64,000 nucleotides of DNA from Psettodes erumei (lineage: Eukaryota; Chordata; Actinopteri; Pleuronectiformes; Psettodidae): NCBI GenBank assembly GCA_016785225.1, contig JAFBJZ010000357.1, positions 2,609,501-2,673,500 of the forward strand, read 5' to 3'. Made by a program: the position numbers and the translations under genes. The notes below the pieces were generated by a model. The model saw only the letters and a list, made by a program, of their open reading frames with translations. It searched no databases and was not told the origin of the DNA. Below are positions 54,701 through 62,019 of this stretch, one piece after another (position 1 is the first letter of the stretch; every line of letters starts with the position of its first letter).

Positions 54701-55079
54701 AGGGTGAACCCCACACTCGCCAATCAGCTGGGATCGGTTCCAGCCCCCCCACAACCCTGAACGGAGAAGCGTTGTTGAAAATGGATGGGTGGACATAAAC
54801 TAAGCGGGTACATTTTAACAGCAGTCCAGCTTGAAATGGAAGAACTGAAGCAGCTTTGCAGCATGGGTAAAGGTCGGTAGGCCTGAGCGGTTATTCTGGG
54901 AGATGACGGCATTTCCCGCTGACCCCTCCTTCATTCACATTCTCCAAGAGTTCAGGTTTTCACTGGCAACCTTCCTCCCTTCTGTAAACACGCAGCCAAA
55001 GCGCACATTCAGCACGACAGAAGCCAGTCTTACCTGTGCATAGTCCCTCTCCAGCTGTCCCTTCTTCAGACTGTAGCTC
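21173..55079 (-). CDS. fchsd2: F-BAR and double SH3 protein FCHSD2 (5' end outside window)
   Basis: Core exons in coding order: 55034-55079, 47955-48034, 47494-47638, 47234-47367, 45983-46037, 45699-45827, 42008-42130, 41346-41441, 36408-36524, 36191-36295, 30292-30381, 30029-30091, 25778-25912, 25116-25199, 24777-24954, 23482-23702, 22288-22480, 22083-22177, 21173-21265. All phases match, giving 726 residues after the first split codon. The F-BAR domain runs through signatures such as QKLASQYLKRDWPG, SKLGLFQSRISLQKAS and RNDYLLTLAAANAH. A coiled region (NKEARKWATRVAREHKN) and two SH3 domains follow, with ALYDYEG in the second. A proline-rich tail ends EVEITLV, a class I PDZ ligand. FCHSD2 is known to act at clathrin-coated pits, where it promotes N-WASP/Arp2/3 actin assembly and works with intersectin; it also binds MAGI-1. 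The first coding exon or exons (about 40 residues in the human protein) were not found up to 64000. Confidence 0.95.
21583..21779 (+). mobile_element. Possible solo LTR fragment
   Basis: The segment starts TGTTAGG and ends CACAACA. It carries an internal AATAAA followed by a T-run and the CTGTCACA-type ending often seen in fish Ty3/gypsy LTRs. No target-site duplication was confirmed, so this is a weak call. It lies in the intron between fchsd2 exons 22083-22177 and 21173-21265. Confidence 0.3.
23482..23702 (-). CDS. fchsd2: fchsd2 exon with the second SH3 domain
   Basis: This exon encodes AYVRALYDYEGQADEELSF, then DDGFWEGELNGRVGVFPSVL and VEEF, a complete SH3 fold with ALYDY, the GFWEGE tryptophan and the FPSVLV strand. 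It ends in phase 0 at GDTQ and joins ISPSLKLP in the next exon. Confidence 0.95.
24777..25199 (-). CDS. fchsd2: fchsd2 two exons of the first SH3 domain
   Basis: Exon 25116-25199 encodes ASQPDELTIDEQEMLEVIED through DWVK. Exon 24777-24954 continues with ARNKTGHVGYVPEKYLQFP, then a serine-rich linker. The intron between them (24955-25115) is short and AG-bounded. Together with the end of exon 25778-25912 (CKVLYSYK) they complete the SH3 fold. Confidence 0.93.
25441..25477 (+). mobile_element. Fish non-LTR retrotransposon 3' tail
   Basis: The sequence TTCCCTTCAGGGATGAATAA followed by AGT and ATCT repeats is the typical 3' end of L2/CR1-like fish LINEs and their SINE partners: a small GGG/CCC hairpin followed by a short-unit tail. 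Only the tail is visible. Confidence 0.5.
25737..25770. repeat. (TG)n microsatellite beside an fchsd2 donor
   Basis: Seventeen TG units begin eight bases beyond the donor of exon 25778-25912. On the coding strand the intron reads gtatgaacacacac. Confidence 0.95.
26878..27050 (+). repeat. Dispersed fish repeat with GCTAACATGCT cores
   Basis: Tandem-like GCTAACATGCT and CACAATGGCAATG motifs are followed by CACAGCTGAGGCTGA and AGTTTTGCAGGTAT. I recognise this as a high-copy interspersed repeat of percomorph genomes, probably a non-autonomous DNA element. The borders are approximate. Confidence 0.55.
27150..27212 (+). repeat. TG microsatellite running into a G-quadruplex-type G tract
   Basis: TG repeats to about 27186 pass into G7-T-G5-T-G4-T-G7 at 27187-27212. 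Four G-runs with single-T loops are an ideal quadruplex pattern. It lies in the large fchsd2 intron 25913-30028, on the template strand. Confidence 0.85.
28755..28945 (-). mobile_element. SINE-like fish element, decayed copy
   Basis: The minus strand reads GGTTCTCGGTTGAACCCC, then TTTTCTGTGTGGAGTTTG and TATGTTCTCCCTGTG. It matches the element at 54481 across the B-box-like and TGTGGAGTTTG-ATGTTCTCCC blocks. Confidence 0.55.
29973..30022. repeat. (GT)n microsatellite and G run beside an fchsd2 donor
   Basis: About 21 GT units and eight Gs lie six bases past the donor of the 63-nt exon 30029-30091. On the coding strand the intron starts gtgagaccccccccacacac. Confidence 0.95.
30215..30242. repeat. 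CA microsatellite
   Basis: A mostly perfect CA tract in the 200-bp intron between fchsd2 exons 30292-30381 and 30029-30091. Both short exons are thus surrounded by CA/TG repeats. Confidence 0.9.
30382..36190. other. fchsd2 intron, 5.8 kb
   Basis: I see no coding exon in it. It contains a GA tract (34820-34848), a CA tract (35776-35804) and a decayed SINE-like copy (35808-35905). Much of 32500-34700 is AT-rich and unique-looking. Confidence 0.45.
35808..35905 (-). mobile_element. Strongly decayed copy of the SINE-like element
   Basis: On the minus strand, GAACCTTCCTGTGTAAAGTT then CTCCCCATG, then TGGGTTTTATCTTGGTTCTC, line up with the same blocks as the copies at 28755 and 54481. There are many substitutions. 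Confidence 0.4.
36525..40229. other. fchsd2 intron between cassette exon and exon 36408-36524
   Basis: This 3.7 kb is AT-rich and mostly unique-looking. Apart from the CA tract at its 3' end, no repeat family, RNA gene or exon was recognised. Confidence 0.4.
36567..36602. repeat. CA microsatellite upstream of an fchsd2 acceptor
   Basis: On the coding strand this is a TG tract ending about 43 nt before the acceptor of exon 36408-36524, within the branch-point zone. Confidence 0.9.
40230..40304 (-). CDS. fchsd2: fchsd2 in-frame 75-nt cassette exon
   Basis: It lies between the exons ending SDCDT and starting SRQLESE, both phase 0. It is bounded by tgtgccag| and CAG|gtagtc, is exactly 25 codons, and is open: TLSSVQQLVDIEPSPV followed by SAMRMTLAQ. 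The human isoform I remember lacks these residues, so I read it as an alternative exon. Its acceptor is immediately preceded on the coding strand by about 55 nt of TG-rich repeat, which would form most of the 3' splice-site tract. Confidence 0.65.
40305..40362. repeat. CA/GCAC-rich repeat forming the cassette exon's acceptor tract
   Basis: The plus strand is a near-continuous CA tract with occasional CG and TA interruptions. On the coding strand it is a TG tract ending directly at gccag|ACC of the 75-nt exon. Confidence 0.9.
41207..41246. repeat. TG then GA microsatellite
   Basis: About 15 TG units followed by GAGAGA, roughly 100 nt past the donor of fchsd2 exon 41346-41441. Confidence 0.9.
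41728..41758. repeat. Perfect 13-bp inverted repeat
   Basis: ATTCTATTATGTC, the spacer GAGGA, then GACATAATAGAAT. It lies in the 566-bp fchsd2 intron 41442-42007, beside a GGAT/AGAT microsatellite (41781-41809). Confidence 0.8.
42131..45698. other. fchsd2 intron, 3.6 kb
   Basis: It contains several TG/CA tracts (43219-43239, 43354-43372, 43888-43910) and GA-rich sequence (42860-42920, 43100-43150). I found no exon. Confidence 0.45.
48941..48982. repeat. (GT)21 microsatellite
   Basis: A perfect GT tract in the 7-kb fchsd2 intron 48035-55033. Further TG tracts lie at 49109-49129, 50458-50483 and 50653-50671. Confidence 0.95.
51546..51718. repeat. CA tract and TG tract in inverted arrangement
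   Basis: A CA-rich run (51546-51592) and a long TG run (51661-51718) lie about 70 bp apart. In a transcript they could pair into a long hairpin. Confidence 0.85.
53719..53741 (+). promoter_or_regulatory. Tandem POU octamer motifs ATGCAAAT
   Basis: Two perfect head-to-tail ATGCAAAT octamers (53726-53733 and 53734-53741) are preceded by a partial third (GCAAAT at 53720-53725). Oct-family POU proteins bind this sequence. It is intronic, and its function is unknown. Confidence 0.4.
54273..54346 (-). tRNA. tRNA-Thr (AGT), copy 1
   Basis: The minus strand starts GGCGCTGTGGCTTAGTTGG and folds as a full cloverleaf. The anticodon stem CCTGT/ACAGG encloses CTAGTAA (anticodon AGT), and the T arm has GGTTCGAATCC. 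The acceptor stem GGCGCTG/CAGTGCC has one G-U pair. No CCA is encoded, and a Pol III TTTT terminator follows directly. Confidence 0.95.
54481..54796 (+). mobile_element. tRNA-related SINE-like fish element, 5' truncated
   Basis: It begins GGGTTCGAATCCCGG (Pol III B-box). TGGAGTTTGCATGTTCTCCC follows, then CCGGTTTCCTCCCACTCCAC, and near the end AGCTGGGATCGGTTCCAGCC and ATGGATGGGTGGA. I recognise this as an abundant teleost repeat. The A-box region is missing. Confidence 0.65.
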
Positions 55080-55778
55080 CTGCAGGGAGACACACAGACG
55101 TTTGTTTAGAGCTTGGAGGAGATGCAGAGAGACGATACATATTAAAGAAAAGAGCAGGAAGCTATAAATCTGATCTTTTTCATTCACAGTTTTTGCACTC
55201 TAATGAAAAAGGCCTCAGTTTCATTCACAGTATTGGCCTTTTCAACAGTGGACTCATCTTTATGCAAGAGAGAATATACTGAGTGGGGGTTTAGTCCTGA
55301 CCACTAAAATGCAGCAACAACTACAAACATCCCAACATCACACGACATCCTGGCATCAGAGACAGTGAAGGCTCTTATCACAGCCCAGGAATGTGCAGAA
55401 TGAAAAACATGACTTTATACGTGCGATCGCACTGACAGATAAATGCACCAGCTGTGTGCTGGATGAACAAAGCAGCGTGGAAACGAACATTTTACCTGCG
55501 AATTGCTCAAATGTCGTACTCATGTAGCGTCTCCTCTCAAATGAGACTGACTGTTCAACACGCTTAGCTGAGTTGTGATGTGCCACAACTTTAGAGATGT
55601 GAGCATTGTTTGTATGTGCTCATGGAACGCTAGTGTTCCATGAGATTGCATAACGATGCCGTAGCAAAATAAGGTGATGAATGGCAGGCGTGACAATGAA
55701 AAACACCACTGTGCTGCTTCTGAAATAGAAACTGGGACCCTCTGGTGAGCATTACAACGGTGCTGAAGCTCCAGAAAA

Positions 55779-55852
55779 AGGCACTGCTGGGATTCGAACC
55801 CAGGATCTCCTGTTTACTAGACAGGCGCTTTAACCAACTAAGCCACAGCACC
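55779..55852 (-). tRNA. tRNA-Thr (AGT), copy 2
   Basis: It matches copy 1 except that the 5' acceptor arm is GGTGCTG, giving adjacent U-G and G-U pairs with CAGTGCC. The anticodon loop CTAGTAA and the B box are intact, and a TTTTT terminator follows. Confidence 0.92.
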
Positions 55853-56632
55853 ATGTGAAACCTGTACGAGGCCAGTGGTGACGTCCGGTTTCCACGTATG
55901 TACCCGTTTTCCCTGAAAACGATATGACGTTGCAATCAGCCGCCCTGCTCTCTGCCTATCAGCATGGGTTTCAGGGCATTGAGCACATTGTGAACCCACA
56001 GCGCAGTGTGTGATTAACATGGCTGATTTAACACCACTTTCCTCCAACTTTTTTGATAAACTCAAGGCTCCTCGGCCTTTCGCTGATTATAGGTTCAAAT
56101 CATAGATCAAAACAGCAGAGAAAATATTGGACCCACAGATATATTTAGTGTGTATACAGCATAACAACAGATTACAGTGAAGAAGACACAGAAAGCAAGA
56201 TCACACTTACTTTAAGCGTAGACAGCTTAGTTACTGCCAATTCTCTCTATGCTAATTACAGCCCAGACAAATAGGGCAGCGCTTCTTGTCGAATGCTTCC
56301 CGAGGCGTCGTTCTGTGTTCGGTCTGTTTTCTAAACACAGGCGGCTTCTCACTTCTCGCTTTAATGACTTAAAGGAGACAGGAGGAACTGTCAATGAGTG
56401 AGCCGGTCTTGATAATCATAGCCATAATCCACAGCAATCCACAGCATCTCTGGCTGACAGTTATCAACTGTGTTTGCTGTTAAACTCCACCCCTCCACGT
56501 GTGTCAGCTGAAACACGACACCCTCCGTCCCCCTGATCACATAGAGACTTCTGCCCCCACACACACACACACACACACACAAACACAACTGAGCCTGCAG
56601 TGTAAAGCACACACGCTCAGCAAACACTGCAG

Positions 56633-56705
56633 GCCTCGTTGGCGCAGTAGGCAGCGCGTCAGTCTCATAATCTGAAGGTCGTGAGTTCGAGCCTCACACG
56701 GGGCA
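56633..56705 (+). tRNA. tRNA-Met (CAT), elongator type
   Basis: 73 nt starting GCCTCGTTGGCGCAGTAGG. The anticodon loop CTCATAA gives CAT, the T arm is GTGAGTTCGAGCCTCAC, and the acceptor pair is GCCTCGT/ACGGGGC with discriminator A. A TTTT run starts four bases downstream. It lies on the opposite strand to the Thr genes and to fchsd2. Confidence 0.95.
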
Positions 56706-57171
56706 GCTCTTTTGACAGCCACAATCCACTGTCCCAGCAGAACAGACGCACCATACAGAGGTCTCACCACAAAGCCTTTACTCAATGCTACGCATCTCCA
56801 AACCTCTACGTTGATCTGTAATGTTTGAACAGAATAATGAAGAAGAATGTGGTGATGTAATTCCTGCATGTGCAGTACTAACAATAACTTTACATATGCC
56901 TATTCTACAGTGTAAAAATGAACTAAACAGAGCCACGCTGATGAACAGAGACAGGAGTGTGAGAGTGGAAACTGTCTCTTGACTCCAGGCACTGCACTTC
57001 CTGCTCTCGGTCAGAATGGACAGAGACAGCTGCTTGCTTCATGTCAGAAGTGACGTGCTGCAGTGCAAAGCCCTGGCAAACGGCTCTGTTGTGATGTCTG
57101 GAGCCTCTCGTGTGCAACACACAGGAGAGGGTTATAACGCGCACATGCATATGTATATATAATGTACTCAC

Positions 57172-57213
57172 TCATCGACAGCACCATGCCAGCAATAATC
57201 ACACTCCATTAGC
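57172..57213 (-). CDS. Candidate 42-nt alternative exon upstream of the first fchsd2 exon seen
   Basis: The coding strand has cattgcag|GCTAATGG...GATGA|gtgagtac, a good acceptor and a near-perfect donor. The length is a multiple of three, and in the only phase that fits the next exon (55034-55079) it is open: LMECDYCWHGAVDE. The Cys/Trp content is unlike an F-BAR helix, so this may be a chance decoy exon. Confidence 0.25.
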
Positions 57214-57374
57214 CTGCAATGAAGATAACCAAACAAGGTGAACTTCTAACAAGCTGAGGCTCATCTGAGGAAAGGCCTGTAGGTGTGAATAAAGACTGAT
57301 AACTCTTCAGCATATTGTGAACTTGCACAGGGGAAACAAACTTCCTACATAACAGTGGAACCAATCTACAGAAA

Positions 57375-57448
57375 AGGCACTGCTGGGATTCGAACCCAGG
57401 ATCTCCTGTTTACTAGACAGGCGCTTTAACCAACTAAGCCACAGCGCC
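57375..57448 (-). tRNA. tRNA-Thr (AGT), copy 3
   Basis: Full cloverleaf with the GGCGCTG acceptor arm, anticodon AGT, B box GGTTCGAATCC and a TTTT terminator. It appears identical to copy 1 over the mature region. Confidence 0.95.
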
Positions 57449-57634
57449 ATGGAGAGCAATCCGGAAAGACAAAGTTTACATCCAGTTTCCATGTAAGATT
57501 CGGGAGCTGAGTAAGGAATAGTAAAAACATTCCTGCACCTCAGTTCAACAACAAACAGGAGAAACCTCAATGATCACAACGGCTGTTATAAATGGAACTA
57601 CACAGTGATATTAGAGATTGCTGACCAAGAGAAA

Positions 57635-57690
57635 AGGCACTGCTGGGATTCAAACCCAGGAGGGATTGTTTGTAAGTGCTTTTCTCTAAA
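57635..57690 (-). pseudogene. tRNA-Thr 3'-half remnant
   Basis: The 3' acceptor strand and T arm (GGTTTGAATCCCAGCAGTGC) and the TTTT terminator remain, but the anticodon arm and 5' half are replaced by unrelated sequence. The T-loop B box carries a C-to-T change. Confidence 0.7.
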
Positions 57691-57734
57691 GCCTGGTTTT
57701 CCAGCAGCGGTGGTGAGCATTACAACAGTGCAAA

Positions 57735-57808
57735 AGGCACTGCTGGGATTCGAACCCAGGATCTCCTGTTTACTAGACAGGCGCTTTAACCAACTAAGCC
57801 ACAGCGCC
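57735..57808 (-). tRNA. tRNA-Thr (AGT), copy 4
   Basis: Intact cloverleaf with anticodon AGT and a TTTT terminator. Its 3' flank (GGTGAGCATTACAAC on the plus strand) is shared with copy 2, showing a duplication larger than the gene. Confidence 0.95.
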
Positions 57809-57830
57809 ACATGATGAACGCAACACAAAC

Positions 57831-57871
57831 TGACCTGCAGATGCAGGCGCTATCAACTAAGCCGCAGCATG
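57831..57871 (-). pseudogene. Decayed tRNA-Thr 5'-half remnant
   Basis: The minus strand reads TGCTGCGGCTTAGTTGATAG then CGCCTGC, close to the 5' half of the Thr genes with a deletion in the D loop and no valid anticodon arm. A weaker related sequence follows copy 1 at 54362-54390. Confidence 0.45.
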
Positions 57872-58472
57872 TGCCAACTCATAGGCCTACAATGAAAGTG
57901 CAACGCACTGTCAGGGACCATCCTGCTTACCATGTCCTCATCCAGCAACACAGAGCGTCCATGTGTCGTAGGGTGAGGTTATGACCAGACACTGTTTGGC
58001 AGGAAGGTGGCATTAAAGGCCCTGACGCTGTGGAAACTCCACACTGCGGCTGAGTGTCACTTCTGCTCTTGTGTCACACAAGAATAGAACCTGTCCCATT
58101 AGATGCCATTTTTTAAGAGATGCAGTTGGTCACACTCTGGTCCCCTCTTTAATTCAGCCACTGACAACTAGGGGGACGAACATCCTGTGACTTTACGGCA
58201 GCAGGTGCATTTTGGGAACCTTTAGATCGATGGCGCCTTGGCAAATCTCCAACTGCATCAGACCACGTGAGAGTGTTGGAAGTTGTTCTTCCACTAACCT
58301 CAAACTCAACAAAGGAGCTTTATTTCTATTGCACACTAAGAGCTGTCGGAAGCTTCACTGGACCAATGGTTTAATGACAAGTCACTGAGTCGACGGTACA
58401 GCGAAGAGAGCTCAAGGAGTCCCTGCAGAAATTAACCCAACACCAATCTCTTCATGCATGATCGAAGAGAAA

Positions 58473-58546
58473 AGGCACTGCTGGGATTCGAACCCAGGAT
58501 CTCCTGTTTACTAGACAGGCGCTTTAACCAACTAAGCCACAGCACC
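58473..58546 (-). tRNA. tRNA-Thr (AGT), copy 5
   Basis: Same mature sequence as copy 2, with the GGTGCTG acceptor arm, anticodon AGT and TTTT after the discriminator. It is the most fchsd2-upstream copy. Confidence 0.92.
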
Positions 58547-59198
58547 TGCTGACATGCTACTGCTGCTATGAGAAAAAAACCCGCTGTGGCTCAGCAAGGT
58601 ATTTGTACAGCAGTGACTGCATTTCAGTCACACAATGAAAAATTATATTAATATAATATAATAATTATATATATATATAATATTTAAAATGACTACGCAC
58701 AAGACGACAAATTCAGCTTCCAACACAGACACTAGTGACTAGTGACACTAGCACTAGTCTGGGACTGCAAGATACAAGTCAACACCAGCACACAAAGACG
58801 CACACCAACAAACACGTGTTCTCTCTGAGACTGTTGGACATGTCCAGGCTGTCCATGCTGCCATGGTAACACTGTCATACATAAACATGGACATCCAATC
58901 AGAAATGTGTCACACCCACACTTCCTGTGTTTTCGTAAAGGCGCAATGAACGTCCCTTTAGCCTCAGCAGTCTGATCAACGTGCCTGAAACCAAAAGATC
59001 TGCTGTGTCACTGTTGGAAAGGACAGAATTTATTTGTTGCATCATGGGAGAGAGGGACCTCTGCACACTTTCTTTCCTGTCCGTTTCCGTCCGTTTATCC
59101 TTAAATCGTCCACACTGGTGTCTCCTTCCCCCTCCCTAATCTTTTCTCTCTGGCTTTCCACACTTGGCTTGCTCAGCTTTCTTGCTATTTCTTTGTCC

Positions 59199-59199
<1 letters not shown>

Positions 59200-59250
<51 letters not shown>
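59200..59250. repeat. (CA)n microsatellite
   Basis: About 25 perfect CA units. A long TG/CG-interrupted tract (59427-59513) and a CA tract (59803-59870) follow. Confidence 0.95.
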
Positions 59251-59254
<4 letters not shown>

Positions 59255-59425
59255 TTCTGCTCATCGAGCATGTATTTGTAAGTGCATGGCACATGAGTCA
59301 AAAAAAGCCGTGTCAGCATCAGCTGTGCATGAAGAAGAAAGGGAGAAAGAATACAGGCGGACATGCAGATGAGTGTGTGTCTGACAGGAAACGCTTAAGT
59401 GCTTGAGAGTGGACACTGAGTGAGT

Positions 59426-59480
<55 letters not shown>

Positions 59481-59800
59481 CGTGTGTGTGTGTGCGTGCG
59501 TGTGTGCATGCGCAGGCAAAGAGGGCAGCGGAGAGAGGGAATGATCAAACGTGGGAAAACAGCTGAGATCAATGATTTACAGGACACAGACTGAGGTCAG
59601 TGACAACATGATAAGCAACATGAGTCAGAGACAGAGACGAGGAGGAGGAGGAGGGTGGCCATGTTTTCACACTGTGAGATCACCATGAGGCATCGCAAAA
59701 CAGAACACACAACAGTGTGGATGGAGGTTCCCACTGGTATGAGGTGATTGTTTAAGGCAGTGCCTCTCAATTATTTTCTGTCCCTCCTCGGAAGAAGAAA

Positions 59801-59847
<47 letters not shown>

Positions 59848-60899
59848 TGCACACACGCATGCACACACACTCTCCTCCACGATGATAAATAGTATCATTT
59901 GTCTATAAAAGTGTACACCTCTGCATAACATTGTATCATTAACATTAAGGAAACAAAGACATAGTTTAATTTACAACAAAGAATAACTTTATTAACATTT
60001 TTTGCTGTCCGCTGACAGCATGTTTCCTCTTCTCCCCCTGTAGTCACGGTGAAGCCAAGCGCTAAATACGCTTCGTCATATTTCCTCGTCCTAGCGCTCA
60101 GATGATTTTGTTTTGTCTCATTATCTCTGTCTTTCTCCACCTTTCTTTTCATACCTGTTAAAATGTTTCCATGTTGTCCCTTAAGGTTTTATATACTGCA
60201 CTTCGCTTGCTCGGTGCAAAAATGACCCTACACACTTTGACAACGAGAGCACCACTGCTAACTATTGTAATGGATGTGCAATTACACTTTAATTGAGTAT
60301 GGCAAAAAAAAGCATGTTCCCCGGGTCACACGTGCCCGCCCGGCATCCTACCCCACTATTTGAGAAGTTCTGGTTTAAGTACGTGTGCTGGATTTGAAGG
60401 CACCGGCTTCATGTGAACCCATTCCACCAGTTCTCCTCCCACAGGAAGTTGCTTCAGCCTGGGAAAACCCGGGAAAACTCTGCATGTGAATCACTGGACT
60501 ACAGAAACTCAGAGCAGATTTTCCGTGTTCTGGTAAAAACGAAAAACTCTTGATGGAATTGTGAAAGCTTCTCACTCCACGCGAGCCCCTCGCGGGCTCC
60601 CGGGGTTTCCACCAAACCTGAACCGACTCGGCACACTTTGACTTCATCGGGTTTGTTAAACAAGGTACAAAATTGACGCTTGATTCAAAGGACTCACGCT
60701 GCGCTTTGTGCCTTGCGCACTTCCCTGTGGAGGAGGTCGCAGGAAACGAGCAGCGCGGAGCCAGATCGTTATTTATCACATTGTGACAAAGTGAGCAAAC
60801 CAAACAGGAGCAGAAATATCTCCCGTTCTGATTCGGAGATGTCTCATGACTCATGAAGACATCCTGCCAACAAAAAGGCAGTTTGCAGTGACAGCTGAG

Positions 60900-60980
60900 A
60901 GACGTGACGTTTCGTCACAGTTTGAGGCCGCGGGACGCGCGTCCGTCACCGAGCTAAAGATACACCGGCCTGCCGTGGTT
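60900..60980. promoter_or_regulatory. CpG-rich patch with inverted CRE-like half sites
   Basis: GTGACG-TTT-CGTCAC at 60904-60918 is a perfect 6-bp inverted repeat of CREB/ATF-type half sites, followed by GAGGCCGCGGGACGCGCGTC. This could be an internal fchsd2 promoter. No first exon was identified downstream of it. Confidence 0.25.
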
Positions 60981-61833
60981 AATTAATCTGTATCTGCCGC
61001 CGCCGCTCTGTCACAGAGAGTTAACTGAGCGCAGCAGTGTCACGCACAAATAACAACTGAAAACCAGCAACTGCACCGCAAACCACCTCAGCTATCTGCT
61101 CAGGATGTGACTCACTCAGAAATATAACTTCCTCTTAAAAGAAGTCAAGCTTTGGGAGGTAACAGTCGAAGGATCACCTTGGTTTCATCTGGTGATTTAG
61201 AATAAACCAGTCACAGGAGCCGTCTAATCAGCACGGCGTTAATCTGCCTCTTTTTTGTTTCCAAATGAATCCTGCATCATTTTTCCCTCCTCCTCTTAAA
61301 TTACGCAGGCTGCAGAGAAAACAACTTCATAAAGTGGGGAGTCTCATCTAGCTTCACAGCATGGAGAGCCATTATGTTGTCGTTTCTGCAGGTAATTTGG
61401 TCAATAAATTTGAGTGAAACAGAAAATTTCATTTGTCACGTGCAAAAGTGCGACACAAAACCCCAGCGTGAGCATTGAATTCCTAAATCACACGAGTTCC
61501 AGTCCGGTTGCACGAGAGGCCTCTCGCCTTTATTCTCTCGCCTCATCTCCACAGGTAACTGCTTTTTGCAGCCTCCACTTAAAGCGCCCCCTCGCAAGTT
61601 CTCTAACACACGCACATTAAAAAGTAACAGCGAGTGACGGAGGGGTACGCCAGAGCATCGCGCCATGATGCCTTCCTGCCACTGGCTGATCCAGGTCCAC
61701 AGATAAATACCCTGTGAGGCTCAGTCGCTTGGTTCAGCAAAAGTGAGGCTCAGTGTGTATGTGAAAGGAGGGACGACACTACTGAATGTGTGCGAGGTGA
61801 GGATGTATGTTGGTACGGTCAGCACTGGGCGAT

Positions 61834-61840
<7 letters not shown>

Positions 61841-61908
<68 letters not shown>
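61841..61908. repeat. Long (TG)n microsatellite
   Basis: About 34 near-perfect TG units, the longest dinucleotide tract in the window. Confidence 0.95.
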
Positions 61909-61910
<2 letters not shown>

Positions 61911-61984
61911 TGCGTCGCTGCTGCTGGGGCAGACATAAGGGGATGGCGGATTTAGCTGGATTGAGTCCACCAACTTGTGGTTGT

Positions 61985-61986
<2 letters not shown>

Positions 61987-62016
<30 letters not shown>
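61987..62016. repeat. (TC)n microsatellite
   Basis: Fifteen TC units close to the long TG tract. Confidence 0.95.

Positions 62017-62019
<3 letters not shown>

Larger units (their letters stand above)
48035..55033. other. fchsd2 intron, 7 kb, with microsatellites, a tRNA gene and a SINE-like element
   Basis: Besides the repeats above it holds the tandem octamers (53719-53741), tRNA-Thr copy 1 (54273-54346) and the SINE-like element (54481-54796). No coding exon was recognised. Confidence 0.45.

Noticed and set aside
55630..57828. Several minus-strand ORFs sharing the peptide ALWLSWLKRLSSKQEILGSN
   Set aside because: These are translations of the tRNA-Thr genes; the shared peptide is an artefact of identical tRNA sequence.
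54273..58546. Regularly recurring identical units of about 74 bp, suggestive of a CRISPR-like array
   Set aside because: The units fold as tRNA-Thr, the spacing is irregular, and the host is a vertebrate.
59034..59587. ORFs of up to 112 codons with poly-(His-Thr) or poly-(Cys-Val)
   Set aside because: They are readings of CA/TG microsatellites.
60375..60854. 159-codon minus-strand ORF
   Set aside because: No family resemblance, cysteine- and serine-rich composition typical of random GC-rich sequence, and no splice continuity with fchsd2.
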